A stretch of 6,689 bases of DNA from an uncultured Candidatus Peregrinibacteria bacterium (GCA_937127165.1 CAKZLR010000008.1:1-6689), one strand, 5' to 3'. Shown: positions 1-6,494, counted from the first letter of the stretch. Notes: generated from the sequence alone by a model not told the origin. Made by a program: numbers and translations.

Positions 1-47
1 TATATATTTCTCATATTATATATTTCATATAATTATTTATAACCTAT

Positions 48-89
48 AACATTATAATCTATAACAAACATTATAATCTATAACAAACA
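48..89. repeat. 19-bp tandem direct repeat, two copies
   Basis: The unit CATTATAATCTATAACAAA occurs at 50-68 and again, identically, at 69-87. The identity extends two bases beyond on either side. A degenerate third unit containing ATAACCTATAAC lies just upstream (about 31-50). Each copy contains TATAAT (53-58 and 72-77). This is seen directly. Simple AT-rich slippage is the likeliest origin, and a role as binding-site iterons is possible but unsupported. Confidence 0.7.
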
Positions 90-175
90 AAAAATAAAAT
101 CGGAATTTACCAGGTATATAAGTACTTAAATCAAGTTTCAAGTTGTTCGTTACACAAAATCAGTTTTTGGACGAA

Positions 176-213
176 TTGACAAAATCACAAAAAATTAAAA
201 ATTACTTGAGTAA
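176..213 (+). promoter_or_regulatory. Candidate promoter with overlapping palindrome
   Basis: A perfect -35-like TTGACA lies at 176-181. Only a weak A/T-rich -10 (around 198-204) is available at normal spacing. The perfect 12-bp palindrome TTACTTGAGTAA (202-213) sits where a -10/start-site operator would lie, which is the arrangement expected of a repressor site. The only gene downstream is transketolase, 182 bases further on. The -10 is poor and the background is AT-rich, so this is a weak call. Confidence 0.25.
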
Positions 214-326
214 GTTGTTACTTTGCAGTCAAAATTGTAAATAAGACATTTTTCTTTTCTATTAAAGTTGTTAAAATTTAGTTTTTATGGCTTTTTTGGT
301 TGTGTTAAATAAGTTAAAATTGTAGT

Positions 327-336
327 CTAGCGCTAG
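327..336. promoter_or_regulatory. 10-bp perfect palindrome CTAGCGCTAG
   Basis: CTAGCGCTAG is its own reverse complement and is the most G+C-rich spot in the leader. It is followed by a T run (about 338-343) and lies 60 bases before the transketolase ATG. It could be an operator half-site pair. As an RNA hairpin it has no room for a loop, so it is not a credible terminator. Confidence 0.25.
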
Positions 337-395
337 CTTTTTTAAATCTTTGAGTTGTGCTTATTCATATTTTTTAAAAAGTTGAAACAGGCTAT

Positions 396-2249
396 ATGCT
401 TGAGGAAAATTTAATTAAACTAGAGAAATTAGCTCAATTGGTTAGGTATTATTCTCTTGTTTCCACAACTGCTGCTGGATCTGGTCATCCTACTTCCTGT
501 CTTTCTGCTACAGATTTGATGGTAGCTTTGATGTTTGCTGGTTATTTTAGGGCAGATCTTAACGATCCTAAAAATCCTAACAACGATCGGCTGATTTTTT
601 CTAAGGGTCATGCCGCTCCTTTGTTGTATGCTTTGTATGCTGCTGCTGGAAAATTAAGCGAAGACGAATTGCTAACTTTGAGAAAAATTGATAGTCGTTT
701 GGAAGGCCATCCTACTCCTAGTTTTGAATATGCTGAAGCATCTACTGGCTCGTTGGGTCAGGGTCTTGGAATTGGTTTAGGAATGGCACTCAACGCTAAA
801 ATGGATAATTTAGACTATAAAACATACGTGTTACTAGGTGATGGTGAGATGGCAGAAGGTTCGGTTTGGGAAGCTGTTCAACTAGCCAGCTACTATAAAC
901 TGAACAATTTAGTCGGTATTCTTGATGTTAATGGTTATGGTTTAACCGGCAAAACTATGGTTTATGATCAAGTTGATGTCTATGTTAACAGATTGAAATC
1001 TTTCGGTTGGGAGGCTATTAAGGTAGATGGACATAACCTAGAAAAAATTTGTGAGGTTTTTGACTCAATAAACCAGATTAGTGACCGCCCAGTTATGATT
1101 GTTGCTAAAACCAAAAAAGGAGCTGGTGTGGATATACCAGAGCTGGCAAACCTTCATGGAAAAGTGTTAAGCAAAGATCAACTACAAGTTGCTTTACAAA
1201 TTTTAGGAGAGGTAGACAAAACTGTAATTGGTGAGGTATCTAGTCCAACTAAAAAGAAACCAAACCCCCTTAGGTCAAGCACGAAAATCGAAACAAAAAG
1301 TTATCAACCTAGCGAACAAGTTGCCACTAGAGAAGCTTACGGACAAGCTTTGGCTGAATTGGTGGTTGAAAATCAGGATATTGTGGTTTTGGATGCCGAT
1401 CTTAGTACTTCTACTTTCGCTGTAAGAGTTAAAGAAGTTGATCCAAATAGATTTTGGGAAATGTATATCGCTGAACAAAACATGGTTAGCACGGCCACTG
1501 GATTAGCCCTAAGAGGAAAAACTCCCTTTTGTTCATCTTTTGCCGCTTTTTTGACCAGAGCAATGGATCAAATTAGAATGGCTAGATATTCCGATGCAAA
1601 TGTCAAATTCTGTGGTTCGCATGCAGGAGTATCTGTTGGCGAAGATGGCTTTAGTCAGATGGGGCTTGAAGATATTTCTATGTTTAGAGCTATTTCTGAC
1701 TCGGTAGTTTTGTACCCGTCGGATGCCACTAGTGCCAAAGCTTTGACTAAAGAATTAATCAAACATAACGGAATCGGTTACATTCGCACTAGTCGTCCTA
1801 AAACTCCAATATTGTATGAACTTTCTGAGGTCTTTACAATAGGTGGTAGTAAAACTCTCAGATCTTCTGATAAAGATTTGTTCACTATAGTTGCTGCCGG
1901 TGTGACTTTGCACGAAGCTATCAAGGCAGCTGATCTCTTGTTAAGAGAGAAAATCTGTATTCGAGTAATTGATCTTTATTCTGTCAAACCTTTAGATGGT
2001 CAAACTTTGGTCAAAGCGGTAAGTGAAACAAAAGCTATCATTGTGGTGGAAGATCACTACAAAGAGGGTGGTATGTATAGTGCAGTTTGTGAATTTTTAG
2101 CTAATCCAGAATCTGGAGTTACTAGGTTTGTGCCAATCTATTCTATGTCTGTGACTAAAATTCCTAGAAGTGGAACTCCTGAGAGTTTACTAGAATATGT
2201 TGGTATAAATGCCGCAGCTATTGTTAAAAAGGTTAAAGAGCTAGTTTAA
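396..2249 (+). CDS. tkt: Transketolase, full length, animal-type
   Basis: This 617-residue thiamine-diphosphate enzyme moves two-carbon ketol units between sugar phosphates in the non-oxidative pentose phosphate pathway, in the cytoplasm. The N-terminal cofactor domain (about 1-275) shows SGHPTS (29-34), SKGHAAP (69-75), GHPTP (104-108) and the metal/ThDP motif GDGEMAEGSVWEA (148-160) with D149 and N179. A lysine-rich linker (about 283-303) precedes the central pyrimidine-binding domain, which has TREAYG (311-316), the cofactor-activating glutamate E360 in AEQNMVS, and VGEDGFSQM (414-422). The C-terminal domain (about 490-617) is complete. From knowledge of the family, the wording resembles the shorter animal-type transketolases (about 620 residues) more than the 660-residue E. 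coli type. The ATG at 396 is preceded only by a weak CAGG four bases upstream. All catalytic motifs are present, so it should be active. Bacterial polysaccharide and nucleotide supply would both draw on its products. Confidence 0.97.
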   Translation: MLEENLIKLEKLAQLVRYYSLVSTTAAGSGHPTSCLSATDLMVALMFAGYFRADLNDPKNPNNDRLIFSKGHAAPLLYALYAAAGKLSEDELLTLRKIDSRLEGHPTPSFEYAEASTGSLGQGLGIGLGMALNAKMDNLDYKTYVLLGDGEMAEGSVWEAVQLASYYKLNNLVGILDVNGYGLTGKTMVYDQVDVYVNRLKSFGWEAIKVDGHNLEKICEVFDSINQISDRPVMIVAKTKKGAGVDIPELANLHGKVLSKDQLQVALQILGEVDKTVIGEVSSPTKKKPNPLRSSTKIETKSYQPSEQVATREAYGQALAELVVENQDIVVLDADLSTSTFAVRVKEVDPNRFWEMYIAEQNMVSTATGLALRGKTPFCSSFAAFLTRAMDQIRMARYSDANVKFCGSHAGVSVGEDGFSQMGLEDISMFRAISDSVVLYPSDATSAKALTKELIKHNGIGYIRTSRPKTPILYELSEVFTIGGSKTLRSSDKDLFTIVAAGVTLHEAIKAADLLLREKICIRVIDLYSVKPLDGQTLVKAVSETKAIIVVEDHYKEGGMYSAVCEFLANPESGVTRFVPIYSMSVTKIPRSGTPESLLEYVGINAAAIVKKVKELV

Positions 2250-2278
2250 TTGATTTCTAGCGAAGTAGTATAAATACT

Positions 2279-2335
2279 TATAATAATAATAAAGAAAGAG
2301 AATCTAGGAGTGATAATAGTAATAATAATTTATTT
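2279..2335. repeat. AAT/TAA triplet-rich spacer after transketolase
   Basis: Runs of TAATAATAAT occur at 2281-2290 and 2321-2329 (AATAATAAT), and a similar run lies at 2679-2690 directly before the helicase ATG. They act as strings of stop codons in some frames and as AT-rich spacers. In the low-SD setting of this window they may mark unstructured leaders for translation starts, but they may equally be simple low-complexity sequence. Confidence 0.4.
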
Positions 2336-2669
2336 ATGGTTTTAGAAGGTGGGTTTAACATCCAACTAGAGGTTTTTAGTGAAAGAAAATTAAGATTAAA
2401 AAATTTTCCTGATGGTGCAAAAGGAAAGTTGATTTTAAAGTTTAAAATACCACTATCTTTGATAGATAAAAAAATTCGACAGAGAATTTAGGTAAAAGAT
2501 CTGTGGCGAGCATAATTCAGGAGGTATTAGAAAAAATAAATTCTGGTAGAATATTTATCCCCCATGATTTGCAGAAAATAATAAACTCAAACGATATTAT
2601 AATTGATATAAACTATATATTATAAATGGTGAAGGAATTGAAGTAAAAGTTTATCAACCTGTTTCATAA
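2336..2669 (+). pseudogene. Unrecognised small protein, apparently broken by two frameshifts
   Basis: Three open segments follow one another in successive frames. The first starts at ATG 2336 and runs 51 codons to TAG 2489, beginning MVLEGGFNIQLEVF. The second takes over within the A7 run at 2468-2474 and reads DKKNSTENLGKRSVASIIQ onward to TAA 2623, ending DINYIL. The third takes over around 2611-2622 and reads INGEGIEVKVYQPVS to TAA 2667. Adding one base at each junction gives one continuous mixed-composition protein of about 110 residues with alternating strand-like and helix-like stretches. I do not recognise the family. Both shifts have the same sense (one base missing) and lie in A or AT runs. 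This fits gene decay or sequencing/assembly indels; programmed slippage at A7 is less likely. The start at 2336 lacks a ribosome site at normal spacing, although an AGGAG lies 25 bases upstream. The gene lies between transketolase and the helicase fragment on the same strand. Confidence 0.5.
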
Positions 2670-2690
2670 TAAATAGTTAATAATAATAAT

Positions 2691-3458
2691 ATGCTACCAA
2701 GTTTTCTTGATGGGTTAAACCAAAAACAAATTCAGGCAGTACAACGGACAAGTGGATCGACATTAGTCATTGCGGGTGCCGGTAGTGGTAAGACCACAGT
2801 ATTAACCAAGAGAGTAGCATATTTGATCATTCAAGGGGTATTGCCAGGTAGAATTTTGTGTCTTACTTTTACTAATAAAGCCGCTGAAGAGATGAATCAA
2901 AGAGTTCGTAAATTACTTGCTGAAAATGGAATCAATCTTCCTTTTATACCTGCATGGAAAGAAGATTATATTAACAGTCCTTTACTGTGTACTTTCCACT
3001 CTCTAGGAGTCAGACTTTTACGAGAGTTTGGAGATAAAATTGATCTTAAAAAGGGTTTTACTATCTTAGACAGTGACGACCAGAACAGAGTTGCCAAAGA
3101 AATTATCAAAGAAATGAACTTAGACTCAAAAACTTACCAACCCGGCCCTTTTTTGTATTTTGTATCGCAGTGCAAACAAGAACTACTCACTGCCGATCGC
3201 AGTAGTCAAATTAAGCGAGATCTTATACCAATTTTTCACCAGTTTTATAGAAGATATGAGCAAAAGTTGCGATCCAACCATGCTGTAGATTTTGATGATC
3301 TTTTGCTTTTACCATATCTATTGATTTCCCAAAACCCTGATGTCCACGAAATTCTACTAGATCGTTGGCACCATATTATGGTGGACGAATTTCAAGATAC
3401 CAACGAAGCTCAATTTGCTTTAGTGAAGTTACTGAGCCCTAAAGACAAATTGTCATAA
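2691..3458 (+). CDS. uvrD: UvrD/PcrA/Rep-family DNA helicase, N-terminal fragment only
   Basis: This is a superfamily 1A 3'-5' DNA helicase fragment (repair and replication restart) of 255 residues, where the family usually has 650-750. Visible motifs in order are the Q motif (LNQKQIQAVQ, 9-18), Walker A GAGSGKTT (29-36), motif Ia LTFTNKAAEEM (58-68), motif Ib CTFHSLG (100-106), VDFDDLLLL (199-207) and motif II VDEFQDTN (231-238). The reading frame then ends KDKLS and stops where the family normally continues into the GDxxQSIYxxRGA motif. Motifs III-VI, including the whole second RecA-like half, are absent, and I see no continuation in the other frames to 3693. A fragment with only domain 1A/1B could bind ATP but should not translocate. 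The stop lies inside or next to the palindrome GACAAATTGTC (3444-3454). The ATG follows an AAT repeat without a Shine-Dalgarno sequence. It is most likely a truncated gene created by rearrangement, deletion or misassembly. Confidence 0.9.
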   Translation: MLPSFLDGLNQKQIQAVQRTSGSTLVIAGAGSGKTTVLTKRVAYLIIQGVLPGRILCLTFTNKAAEEMNQRVRKLLAENGINLPFIPAWKEDYINSPLLCTFHSLGVRLLREFGDKIDLKKGFTILDSDDQNRVAKEIIKEMNLDSKTYQPGPFLYFVSQCKQELLTADRSSQIKRDLIPIFHQFYRRYEQKLRSNHAVDFDDLLLLPYLLISQNPDVHEILLDRWHHIMVDEFQDTNEAQFALVKLLSPKDKLS

Positions 3459-3693
3459 TTTCAAAATTAATTTTTGTTTTTTAGATATTTTGGTCATTGC
3501 AGAATTTGATATTTAAAATATTACTTAGAATACAAGTTTAGTCTTTTAAGATAAGCAGATTGAGTTTTTATTCTGTTTATGGTATCTGTTTGAGGATATA
3601 GGTCAATTTATATTTTTCCAGTTTCTTGACAATTTACCCTTAGTACAAAAGCGTATCGATAAATACTTTTCTATTCTTAAATTAATATAACAA
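3459..3693. other. Intergenic junction between helicase fragment and fusion gene
   Basis: No complete gene is supported here. The first 90 bases are low-complexity T/A-rich sequence with no helicase continuation in any forward frame. From 3550 one forward frame stays open to TAA 3688-3690 (listed separately). A TTGACA hexamer at 3626-3631 has no acceptable -10 at 16-18 bases, so I do not call it a promoter. The fusion gene's ATG at 3694 has no purine-rich ribosome site ahead of it. Confidence 0.5.
3550..3690 (+). pseudogene. Possible 3' remnant of an unidentified gene
   Basis: This 46-codon open frame has no ATG and runs from just after a stop at 3547 to TAA 3688. It ends with the stretch FLDNLPLVQKRIDKYFSILK followed by LI. 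The tail has a protein-like mix of charged and hydrophobic residues, and it stops exactly three bases before the ATG of the flippase fusion, the spacing expected of a translationally coupled upstream gene. I infer that it may be the surviving C-terminal end of a gene that once preceded the flippase in a polysaccharide operon and was cut off by the event that truncated the helicase. I do not recognise a family. Chance openness in T-rich DNA is a real alternative. Confidence 0.3.
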
Positions 3694-6261
3694 ATGTTTA
3701 GTAAGTTAATAACTAAATTTATTGACTATAGGGTGATATTGTCTAGTATTTTTTGGATTTTTTTATTTAAAGTTTTAGCAGTTTTTTTGGGTATTTTTAC
3801 TAATCGCTGGTTGGTGCAAAATCTATCTCCCGAGAATTTGTCTACCTATTTTCTAATTCTTAGTTATAATAGTTTGATTATACAGTCTCTTGGTTTTGGT
3901 ATCTACCCTTTAATTCAAAAATTTTATACAAATAAAGAACATGAACACAATCTACCTAATATTTGGGCAACTTTCAATATAGTACGATTTGTTACTTATT
4001 TTGTAGCTATTTTAATTATTTTGGTATCTTATCATTATGTTTCTTCCTTTCAGGAGGATCAACTGTATTTTATTTTAGTTCTTTTTTCAGCTCAATTTTT
4101 ACTAGAAATAGATAGTCATTATCAAGGAGTTTGCAATGCTAAAGGCAACGCTTGGCAGTTTAGTCTTACCGATCTTATTGGCAAAGTATTACTATTGATT
4201 ATTCTGTTTAGTGTAGGCTGGATAATTAAAGATACCGATCTTTTTATTTTTTATGTTTGGGTTATTTTTTTAACTAACCTTGTATCTTTAACTGTTGATA
4301 CTATTTGGCAAAGAAAATACACTAAATGGGGTCGTTTTGACCTTGATTTACTTAAAAAAAATTTACCGACAATGATGTTTTTGATGATGTCTGGAATGAT
4401 TTCATCCGTTTATGAAAACATAGATAGACTAATTTTAGATTATTTTCAATTTTCTCAAGAGGTTATAATCGCATATGCAAATGCATATACAAATTTATTT
4501 GATAAATCAAAGATTGTAGTTTTAATTGCCATACCCACACTAGCCAGTTTCTTAAAAAAAAAGATAGATGAAAGCAGTTTTTCAGCTACAAATTGGCTTA
4601 CTAAACACAAAAATTTCTTATTTAGTTTTCTATTAGTTTTTATAATTGGTTTTGCTACTTTTACAGCTTTGACCATATTTGGCCCTTGGGTACTTAGGTT
4701 TATCGATCCAAAGGGTAAATATGATTTATCTTTTCAAGTTTTACCGATTTTGGCATTTGCTTTAATTCCCTATTTTTTAAATGTATTTATTTCTATTTTA
4801 ATAGCCCTTAAAAATGGCGAAAAGTTTAATTTTGTTATTGAATTTGTTTCTTTGATTTTTGCACTAACTCTTTATTTTATACTAATTCCTCAAATGAGTT
4901 TGTTTGGAGCGGCATATGCTACTTTGTTTACTTATTCTTTTGGTTTAATTATCAGGCTTATTTGTTATTTTTGGCTTTATAATCAACCTAACGATCCGAA
5001 CAAATACATTAAGAATCTAGATAATAGCAAGCAAAACAAAATTTCTCAAAAAGCGGTTTGTGCACAAAAAATTAAAAAGATTGCTCATTTTAATTTTGGG
5101 TTTGCTTGTAACAAAGGTGATGCCGCCATAGTCTTGAGCATTCAAGACCTTATCAAAAAAAACTTAGGGAACCATATTCAAATCGACTCATTTCCCATTC
5201 AACACCTTTCTTCAAGAAAGTACATCTCAGTTTTTCAAAAAATTTTCAACAAAATCGAAAAGATTGGTAACAGTTTTTTGATAAAAATTTTTCGGATAAT
5301 TTTGTTTCCTACGGCAGTGGTAGCTAGATTAAAAGATTTGCGAATGGTACAAAAAGTTAACAAATATGACCTAATTGTTATTGGTGGAGGTGGAATATAC
5401 TCTTCGAAATGGATGTTACCGCTGAAAGATGATATTATAAACATGCTTAAACCACCTGTGGTAATATTTGCTGGAGGTTATAATCAAAATAAGAATGATC
5501 CAGAGATGAACGAGAAACATTTAGCTAGCATAAAAAATTTGTATCACAAGAGTCAACTAAACTCTGTTAGAGATTACAACACTTACAGACTATTTCAAAA
5601 AATTGATCCAAAACTAACTCCAAAAATTTTGCCCGATCCTGCCATTAACCTTTTTTCAGTCCCAATAGATATAGATAATATAACCTTTGGCTCTACCAAA
5701 CTCAAAGTTGGTGTTAATGTAGCCTATCACGGTTGGTCGGGTCAGGACATTTATTTACCAAAAATCATCGAAAGTTATTCCACTGTTCTCAATCAAATAG
5801 CCGAAGCCAAAAATGCTGAATTTTATTATTTGGTACATACTTCTTGTGAATACAAATACAATGGCAGAAAAGCTAGTGAGTTTGACGCTGTAAATTTATT
5901 ACAGTCAAAATTAGACCAAAAAATGATTATTTGTGATTACGATCCTCGTAAACTTAAGTATATTTACGAAAACTTGGATATCGCTATTTGCATGATGCTT
6001 CACTCTAGTATTTTAGCTTTTGCCTCAGGTATTCCGTTTGTTTCTATCGGCTATGACAAAAAGAATTTAGCTTTTATGGAATTTATTGGCTATCCTCAGT
6101 ACTACATTGATGTTGCTGATCTCAGTTTTGACAATCTTACCCAAAAACTAATTTCACTTTTGGGCCAAAAAGCTCGGATAAAGCTTGATTTTATAAGGCA
6201 AAAACAAGTTTATCTTCAAGATCTTGATAAATTTGTAAAAGGTTTTGTGGATATAAAATAA
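3694..6261 (+). CDS. Fusion: Wzx/MATE-like polysaccharide flippase + polysaccharide pyruvyl transferase
   Basis: This is one uninterrupted 855-residue protein. Residues 1-430 form a multi-spanning membrane domain with about 12 hydrophobic segments (roughly 14-36, 52-74, 95-117, 123-140, 158-178, 182-204, 225-245, 257-282, 308-331, 347-370, 379-399, 403-427). It has the look of Wzx/O-antigen flippases, which move undecaprenyl-linked glycans across the inner membrane. A polar linker (430-458) leads to a CsaB/WcaK-type pyruvyl transferase domain (460-855): NKGD (473-476), IVIGGGGIYS (561-570), SVRD (624-627), PDPA (647-650), LHSS (769-772) and ASGIPFVSIGYDKK (777-790). That family uses phosphoenolpyruvate to add pyruvyl ketals to sugars. 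An even number of membrane spans places the enzyme domain in the cytoplasm, where its substrates are. No methionine occurs between residues 401 and 551, which argues against separate internal initiation of the enzyme. The usual family arginine before LHS is replaced (CMMLHS, 766-771). Inferred job: pyruvylate, then export, a surface glycan unit. Confidence 0.9.
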   Translation: MFSKLITKFIDYRVILSSIFWIFLFKVLAVFLGIFTNRWLVQNLSPENLSTYFLILSYNSLIIQSLGFGIYPLIQKFYTNKEHEHNLPNIWATFNIVRFVTYFVAILIILVSYHYVSSFQEDQLYFILVLFSAQFLLEIDSHYQGVCNAKGNAWQFSLTDLIGKVLLLIILFSVGWIIKDTDLFIFYVWVIFLTNLVSLTVDTIWQRKYTKWGRFDLDLLKKNLPTMMFLMMSGMISSVYENIDRLILDYFQFSQEVIIAYANAYTNLFDKSKIVVLIAIPTLASFLKKKIDESSFSATNWLTKHKNFLFSFLLVFIIGFATFTALTIFGPWVLRFIDPKGKYDLSFQVLPILAFALIPYFLNVFISILIALKNGEKFNFVIEFVSLIFALTLYFILIPQMSLFGAAYATLFTYSFGLIIRLICYFWLYNQPNDPNKYIKNLDNSKQNKISQKAVCAQKIKKIAHFNFGFACNKGDAAIVLSIQDLIKKNLGNHIQIDSFPIQHLSSRKYISVFQKIFNKIEKIGNSFLIKIFRIILFPTAVVARLKDLRMVQKVNKYDLIVIGGGGIYSSKWMLPLKDDIINMLKPPVVIFAGGYNQNKNDPEMNEKHLASIKNLYHKSQLNSVRDYNTYRLFQKIDPKLTPKILPDPAINLFSVPIDIDNITFGSTKLKVGVNVAYHGWSGQDIYLPKIIESYSTVLNQIAEAKNAEFYYLVHTSCEYKYNGRKASEFDAVNLLQSKLDQKMIICDYDPRKLKYIYENLDIAICMMLHSSILAFASGIPFVSIGYDKKNLAFMEFIGYPQYYIDVADLSFDNLTQKLISLLGQKARIKLDFIRQKQVYLQDLDKFVKGFVDIK

Positions 6262-6292
6262 TTTTTATATCGAGTTCAGTATAACTAAGTGT

Positions 6293-6356
6293 GTTGTTTT
6301 TAACAACTCTTGAATACATGTTATCAAACTTAGATTTTCTTCTCTATCTAAGATTG
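6293..6356 (+). other. Two consecutive hairpins after the fusion gene, possible 3' end structure
   Basis: GTTGTT (6293-6298) and AACAAC (6302-6307) pair around a three-base loop, 31 bases after the stop codon. A second stem pairs CTTAGAT (6329-6335) with ATCTAAG (6346-6352), and CAA/TTG beyond one A-A mismatch extends it to ten pairs (6325-6356). A T7 run lies at 6372-6378, about 15 bases beyond the second stem. That is too far for a textbook intrinsic terminator, so I call them structures that may protect the 3' end or weakly terminate. Confidence 0.3.
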
Positions 6357-6439
6357 TTGGCCTATAACACATTTTTTTGGATAATGTTTGTTTTGTAGTC
6401 TTAATTAGTACTTGGTTAGTTTTCACTGGTGTTTTTCAA

Positions 6440-6494
6440 AAGAAATAATTCCCGTCGCTTTTCAAGCAATATTTCTTGGGGGAAGGGGGAAGGG
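6440..6494. other. Nested hairpin followed by G5-AA-G5-AA-G3 tract
   Basis: AAGAAATA (6440-6447) pairs with TATTTCTT (6470-6477). Inside it, GCTT (6457-6460) pairs with AAGC (6464-6467) around a three-base loop. Immediately after the outer stem come G5 (6478-6482), AA, G5 (6485-6489), AA and G3 (6492-6494). Read on the - strand, the stem is followed by TTTT and resembles a weak terminator for a gene entering from the right. The G tract stands out sharply against the AT-rich background. Its function is unknown. Confidence 0.4.

Larger units (their letters stand above)
1..395. other. Gene-free AT-rich leader upstream of transketolase
   Basis: No coding region is supported in this stretch. It is extremely A/T rich and holds a 19-bp tandem repeat (48-89) and three perfect short palindromes: TAAGTACTTA at 119-128, TTACTTGAGTAA at 202-213 and CTAGCGCTAG at 327-336. 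It also has a TTGACA hexamer at 176-181. A 12-codon ATG frame at 287-325 is too short to support as a gene. The length and the repeated palindromes suggest that this is the regulatory leader of the transketolase gene, but no known riboswitch or operator class is recognisable. Confidence 0.6.

Noticed and set aside
287..325. 12-codon ATG frame (MAFLVVLNKLKL) in the transketolase leader, considered as a leader peptide
   Set aside because: It has no ribosome site, no regulatory codon run and no terminator/antiterminator pair downstream.
2267..2278. AGTATAAATACT palindrome after transketolase as a terminator
   Set aside because: It has only five A/T-rich pairs with a two-base loop and no T run, so it is too weak for intrinsic termination.
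3626..3659. TTGACA with TATCGA downstream as a promoter of the fusion gene
   Set aside because: The spacing between the hexamers is 22 bases and the hexamer at 17 bases (AAGCGT) is not -10-like. The TTGACA may also be part of a coding remnant.
6318..6398. 26-codon hydrophobic ATG frame (begins MLSNLDFLLYLRLLAYN)
   Set aside because: It has no ribosome site, overlaps a hairpin, and its F/L-rich composition is what T-rich DNA gives by chance. It could at most be a remnant or a tiny membrane peptide.
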